Assembly: GCA_934525065.1 (NCBI GenBank)
Contig: CAKSYX010000019.1
Span: forward strand, 1-34,145
DNA from: an uncultured Eubacteriales bacterium
GTDB taxonomy: Bacteria > Bacillota > Clostridia > Oscillospirales > Acutalibacteraceae
Length of the DNA stretch: 34,145 bases
Reading direction: 5' to 3'
In this document: in pieces, positions 30,941-34,145 of the stretch
Numbering within the stretch: the first letter of the stretch is position 1
Layout: each line of letters begins with the position of its first letter
Notes under the pieces: model-generated
Database searches by the model: none
The model's input: only the letters and a program-made list of their open reading frames with translations
What the model was told of the DNA's origin: nothing
Made by a program: the position numbers and the translations under genes

Positions 30941-32932
30941 TCATACAACTTCAATTCCTATTGTCATCGAAGTCTCTATATCGTCACTGCCAAAAAATTG
31001 ATATAATTCAATGTGATAAATACCGGGGCTGATATCATCAGGCAATCCAACACAGAAAATCTTTTCGTGGGCATCCGAAAAAATTGATACGCCCTCTTCA
31101 CGAACAGAATTACCTTTGCTATCATAAACACCACCACCATGACTTTCAAAAGATTCTAAAAATGATTCATCATGGTATTCCAGTGTTCCACAGATACACA
31201 ATCCCGATTCTATAATGTAGTATGTTTCTCCATCACAATTTAATTCAGTTTCATATCCATCATACCTTGCTTCTGCATCATAGGATGTCATTCCACCCGT
31301 ATCGGTCACCGATATTATGTAGACACTTCTCTTTGCTGCATTAGTTTTATTTTCTTCTTGCTCCGTAGTGATATTTGATTCAATTGTTCCAGAGGTCGAG
31401 AAATCCGGACTGGCGTCGTCTTTATCCATTCCAATAAATGAAACAACAACAAGTGCCAATAATACTGCTATGAAGATAAGCCAACAGATGATTACTTTTT
31501 TGTCGGAAACTTCATAGTCATTTTTTGAAACAGATTCTTTGGTTCTTTCTTCTGCCTCCCCTTTTGCTTCTAAAGTATCGGCGATAACATCCGGTACATC
31601 TAAGCCGATAGAGTCATCATATTGTGGCGATTCTTTTTTCTCTTTTTCAGGCTGCTGCTCTTTTTCGGTTTCCGCCGTTTTGATATCTGTATTTTCTGCT
31701 TCTTCCTTCTCCAGTCTTTCCCTTTCAAGCTGAAGTTTTTTTGCTGCTTCTTCACTTTCGCGGCGTTGTTTTTCAAGCTCAGCCTGATTATCTTTCTGTT
31801 CACTGTCCGATGGAGTCTTTTCGTTTTCAAAATCGACACGTTTTCTTTCGCTCTCCAAGTCTTTAAACGGAGTAAACATATTGTAGGTATCATCGGAAAA
31901 CATATTTCGAGTATTTTCCTTTTCCTTTACGGGAGCCTTTCCGTTTTGGAACGTAAACTGACTTTTATGAATGTCGATTTTATCCGTTCCGTCGAAAATT
32001 TCCTCGCTGTCAGACGTGTTGTAATAAACAGCTTGAAGGTCTTCCTTCATTTGTGTCGGACTCGAATAACGTTTTGATGAATCGTAAGCGCAGGCTTTGA
32101 GAACAATTTCCGCAAGTCGGTCAGTCGCGTTGACCGGAGGCGGAAGTTCTGCGCCGCTCATTCTTTTTACGAGTGCCTGTTCCCTTTGGCGATAGGTCAC
32201 CTCGGTAGTCTCATTCGGCATAAACGGCGTTCTGTTATTGTTGAGAAAACGGTAAAGAACAATTCCGAGTGAATAGATGTCAATGTTCGTTCCGTAGCTT
32301 TCGCCTTTGTAAACTTCAGGTGCCATATATGTATAGGTACCTTTTTTGGAAAGCCCGCCCATTGTTTTTTCAACGGTCCTCGCAATACCGAAGTCACCGA
32401 GCTTGTAATCGCCGCTTTCGGAAACAAAAATGTTTTCGGGTTTAATATCCCTGTGAACGATGTTATATTTCTGGCAAAGTTCCAACGCACTGCAAATATC
32501 AATTCCGAGTTTAATTATATCTTTGCGCGTAACATCATGGCTTTGATAAAACTCAAGCACAGGATTTAAACATTCCATTCTTATGAGGATATCCCAGCCT
32601 ATTTTATCCGTATGTTCAACAACGCTGTGATCTTCATAGCTGACAACATTGCTATTACCCTTGAGCTTCGCCATGAGCGCAATTTCATTGACTATTTCTT
32701 TCACCAAACCGCTGAAATAGTTCTTAACATTTTCAGTGCTGAGCCCTTCCGACATTAGGCTTTTGACTTCTGCTTCAGACTGAGGAATCGTGATAATTTT
32801 AAGTGCTGACCTTCCGATAAGGCCATAATTGTTCCTTTCAAGCCGATAAACTTTTCCGAAAGCTCCTTCGCCGATTTTTTCGGTTGCTGTCCAAGAACCG
32901 AAAAATTGCTTTCCGATCACACGGTCATCCAT
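30941..32932 (-). CDS. Transmembrane Ser/Thr protein kinase with novel extracellular domain (kinase 2)
   Basis: A 663-residue Hanks-type kinase. The kinase domain matches kinase 1 without gaps: GEGAFGKV (21-28), K45, HRDIKPEN (160-167), DFG (180-182), APE (204-206). Residues 160-206 differ at only 3 of 47 positions. The linker (about 300-475) is charged and contains a single degenerate ERLEKEEAE instead of the pentapeptide array. One membrane helix (about 477-499, IICWLIFIAVLLALVVVSF) leads to an extracellular domain of about 160 residues. That domain is probably beta-rich, has four cysteines (CDG, CICG, FCVG) and resembles no family I recognise. No PASTA domain. The RBS AAAAGGAG precedes the ATG. 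The gene begins 30 bases after the PP2C gene, the usual kinase-phosphatase pairing. Confidence 0.94.
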   Translation of the reverse strand: MDDRVIGKQFFGSWTATEKIGEGAFGKVYRLERNNYGLIGRSALKIITIPQSEAEVKSLMSEGLSTENVKNYFSGLVKEIVNEIALMAKLKGNSNVVSYEDHSVVEHTDKIGWDILIRMECLNPVLEFYQSHDVTRKDIIKLGIDICSALELCQKYNIVHRDIKPENIFVSESGDYKLGDFGIARTVEKTMGGLSKKGTYTYMAPEVYKGESYGTNIDIYSLGIVLYRFLNNNRTPFMPNETTEVTYRQREQALVKRMSGAELPPPVNATDRLAEIVLKACAYDSSKRYSSPTQMKEDLQAVYYNTSDSEEIFDGTDKIDIHKSQFTFQNGKAPVKEKENTRNMFSDDTYNMFTPFKDLESERKRVDFENEKTPSDSEQKDNQAELEKQRRESEEAAKKLQLERERLEKEEAENTDIKTAETEKEQQPEKEKKESPQYDDSIGLDVPDVIADTLEAKGEAEERTKESVSKNDYEVSDKKVIICWLIFIAVLLALVVVSFIGMDKDDASPDFSTSGTIESNITTEQEENKTNAAKRSVYIISVTDTGGMTSYDAEARYDGYETELNCDGETYYIIESGLCICGTLEYHDESFLESFESHGGGVYDSKGNSVREEGVSIFSDAHEKIFCVGLPDDISPGIYHIELYQFFGSDDIETSMTIGIEVV

Positions 32933-32962
32933 TTTTCCAACTCCTTTTAATTTACATTTCCT

Positions 32963-33730
32963 TTAATCGGTGCACAACATCAGAACAACGGTGATATTGT
33001 CTTTTCCGCCGCGGCTCAGTGCCGCTTTCACGAGCTCCACAACAGCCCGTTCAAGGTCGCTGTTTTTAAGAACTACCGAAAGTATTTCATCTTTTTTCAG
33101 CATATCCGTCAGCCCGTCACTGCAGATAAGAAACCGATCGCCCACGTTCTCCGCACAGCACGAAAAGCTCGGTTCAAGGATCATTTCATCCTCAAAAATT
33201 CCAAGGTTCTGAGTCAAACAATTCCTGAATCTTCCGCTTTCAGCCTGTTCGGTGGTGATGACCTTGTTTTCAAGCATCACCTGAAGTTCGGTGTGATCAA
33301 CACTCAGTTGTTCTATTCTCCCGTCTGCAATTCTAAAGATTTTCGAATCGCCGACATTTGAAATATAGGCACAGCTTCCGCTGAGATATACGCCGGCAAA
33401 TGTTGTTCCTATTCTGGCGTTTTGTTCAACCATCATTTTGCAAACCCCGCGGTTTGATTTATCTGTGAATTCGCGCAGCTTTTCTTCACTGTCTATTTTT
33501 AAAAAGCTGCTGAAGGTTTCAGCCGCAAGTCGGCTGGCTCTTTCGCCATATGACTCTCCGCCCATTCCGTCGCAGACACAGGCGGAAAAAGCGTCTTTGG
33601 TCTTAACGGTTCTGACAAAACCTTCTTCAAGGTCGTGGTCACTAGGAACCCAGCCGTTTTGATTGAGGTTATCCTCATTGTTGCCGCGGACTCGACCGAT
33701 GTGTGAGCCGCAGCAGGAATAATAATTCAT
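32963..33730 (-). CDS. PP2C-family Ser/Thr protein phosphatase
   Basis: A 255-residue metal-dependent phosphatase (PPM/PP2C), the likely partner that dephosphorylates the two kinases and their targets. Motifs in order: GRVRGNNEDN (12-21), CVCDGMGGESYGERASRLAA with metal-binding D54, GTTFAGVYL (about 108), YISNVGDSKIFRI, SVDHTELQVM, FLICSDGLTDMLK (about 200-212) and GGKDNITVVLML at the C-terminus. All core metal-binding aspartates are present. It is cytosolic with no membrane segment. A strong GGAGG precedes the ATG. It is not in the usual rlmN-prpC-prkC-rsgA context, so this may be a second, specialised pair. Confidence 0.95.
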   Translation of the reverse strand: MNYYSCCGSHIGRVRGNNEDNLNQNGWVPSDHDLEEGFVRTVKTKDAFSACVCDGMGGESYGERASRLAAETFSSFLKIDSEEKLREFTDKSNRGVCKMMVEQNARIGTTFAGVYLSGSCAYISNVGDSKIFRIADGRIEQLSVDHTELQVMLENKVITTEQAESGRFRNCLTQNLGIFEDEMILEPSFSCCAENVGDRFLICSDGLTDMLKKDEILSVVLKNSDLERAVVELVKAALSRGGKDNITVVLMLCTD

Positions 33731-33764
33731 ATTTACCTCCGTTATTTATATTTACAAAATGCTT

Positions 33765-34145
33765 TTATTTTGCTTTGAATGTCACCGGCTTTGAAAAACT
33801 GCCGTAATATGTTTTGCTTCCGACCTTTTTAAAAGCACGAATTTTAATTTTCATCTTTCCCTTTGCGCCGGAATTGCCAAGTTGGGTCTTTTTTGTTGCG
33901 GCAAGCTTCACATATCTCTTTGTCGGAGCATCGTAGCTATACACCTCATAGCCGCTCGCTCCGGCGACCTTATTCCACGCAAAATTGATTCCCTTTTTAT
34001 TCATCTGAGCAACACCGGAGACCTGTCCGAGAACAATTTTGAATTTAAGGCTCTTTTGACCGGAATAATTGCCCTTGAACGTCACGGTCACAGTGTATGT
34101 ACCGATGTTTTTCCTGCCCGAGGAATACTTCACGGTGTAATCGGT
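33765..34145 (-). CDS. C-terminal part of a surface protein with Ig-like and Fn3-like domains
   Basis: The frame is open to the right edge of the window, so the N-terminus is missing. The visible 126 residues begin TDYTVKYSSGRKNIGTYTVT, the end of a bacterial repeat of type YxVxYxxNxxxGTxxVxxxG with NYSG. A Fn3-like module follows (INFAWNKVAGASGYEVYSY, then KMKIKIRAFKKVGSKTYYGS and FSKPVTFKAK at the stop). Such modules occur in secreted wall-bound proteins of gut Clostridia. No sortase signal or anchor is present at this C-terminus. It lies 34 bases before the PP2C gene, with no terminator between. Whether it belongs to the kinase operon cannot be told. Confidence 0.75.
   Translation of the reverse strand, partial: TDYTVKYSSGRKNIGTYTVTVTFKGNYSGQKSLKFKIVLGQVSGVAQMNKKGINFAWNKVAGASGYEVYSYDAPTKRYVKLAATKKTQLGNSGAKGKMKIKIRAFKKVGSKTYYGSFSKPVTFKAK

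Noticed and set aside
26766..33730. A complete type VII secretion locus
   Set aside because: No EssC-type ATPase, EsxA/WXG100, EssB, EsaA or YukD-like gene is present in the window. Only satellite-type genes are seen.

Overview
The window looks like a chromosome segment from a low-to-mid GC member of the Clostridia (Bacillota). This is inferred from the gene order trmH-dprA-topA-trmFO-rnc-(radical SAM)-smc-ftsY, a CwlD-type spore-cortex amidase, DUF4176/type VII-like genes, strong purine-rich ribosome binding sites and consensus TTGACA-17-TATAAT promoters. I cannot name the species. Nearly everything is on the minus strand. The only plus-strand genes are tRNA-Leu and one DUF4830 protein.

Left part (1-8.5 kb). 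A possible gene start at the very edge is preceded by a terminator hairpin. Next are tRNA-Pro(CGG) with tandem hairpins behind it, and a small operon cwlD-radA-DUF6873 (cell wall amidase, recombination ATPase, GME-fold protein). tRNA-Leu(TAG) on the plus strand has its own perfect promoter and terminator. A GH13 glucanase-prmA pair diverges from the DUF4830 membrane protein. hflX and rpsU follow, with a consensus promoter upstream of rpsU and a terminator between the two genes.

Middle part (8.6-26.7 kb). Thirteen closely packed housekeeping genes read right to left: trmH-type methyltransferase, dprA, topA, trmFO, rnc, radical SAM, smc, ftsY, rdgB, yhbY, a fused nadD-yqeK, rsfS and leuS. They cover rRNA/tRNA maturation, chromosome topology and segregation, membrane targeting, nucleotide-pool cleaning, NAD synthesis and translation. 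Upstream lies infC-rpmI-rplT with its own promoter, a long leader containing a terminator hairpin (the arrangement of L20-autoregulated leaders), and probably an AUC start codon for infC.

Right part (26.7-34.1 kb). This is an accessory-looking signalling locus. In transcription order it holds the end of a surface protein with Ig-like/Fn3-like repeats, a PP2C phosphatase, two tandem paralogous transmembrane Ser/Thr kinases, a protein resembling a type VII (T7SSb) substrate, and a DUF4176 protein. One kinase carries 36 tandem copies of a pentapeptide of type ERLEK between its kinase domain and its membrane segment. The other lacks the array and has an unrecognised extracellular domain. The locus suggests phosphorylation-controlled secretion or surface signalling. 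No T7SS core component (EssC, EsxA, EssB) lies in the window, so the secretion link rests on DUF4176 and on the helical N-terminus with a Y-x3-E motif in the neighbouring protein. This is the part most likely to hold something undescribed.

There is no stretch above 300 bases without a gene, and I see no IS element, prophage or CRISPR array.
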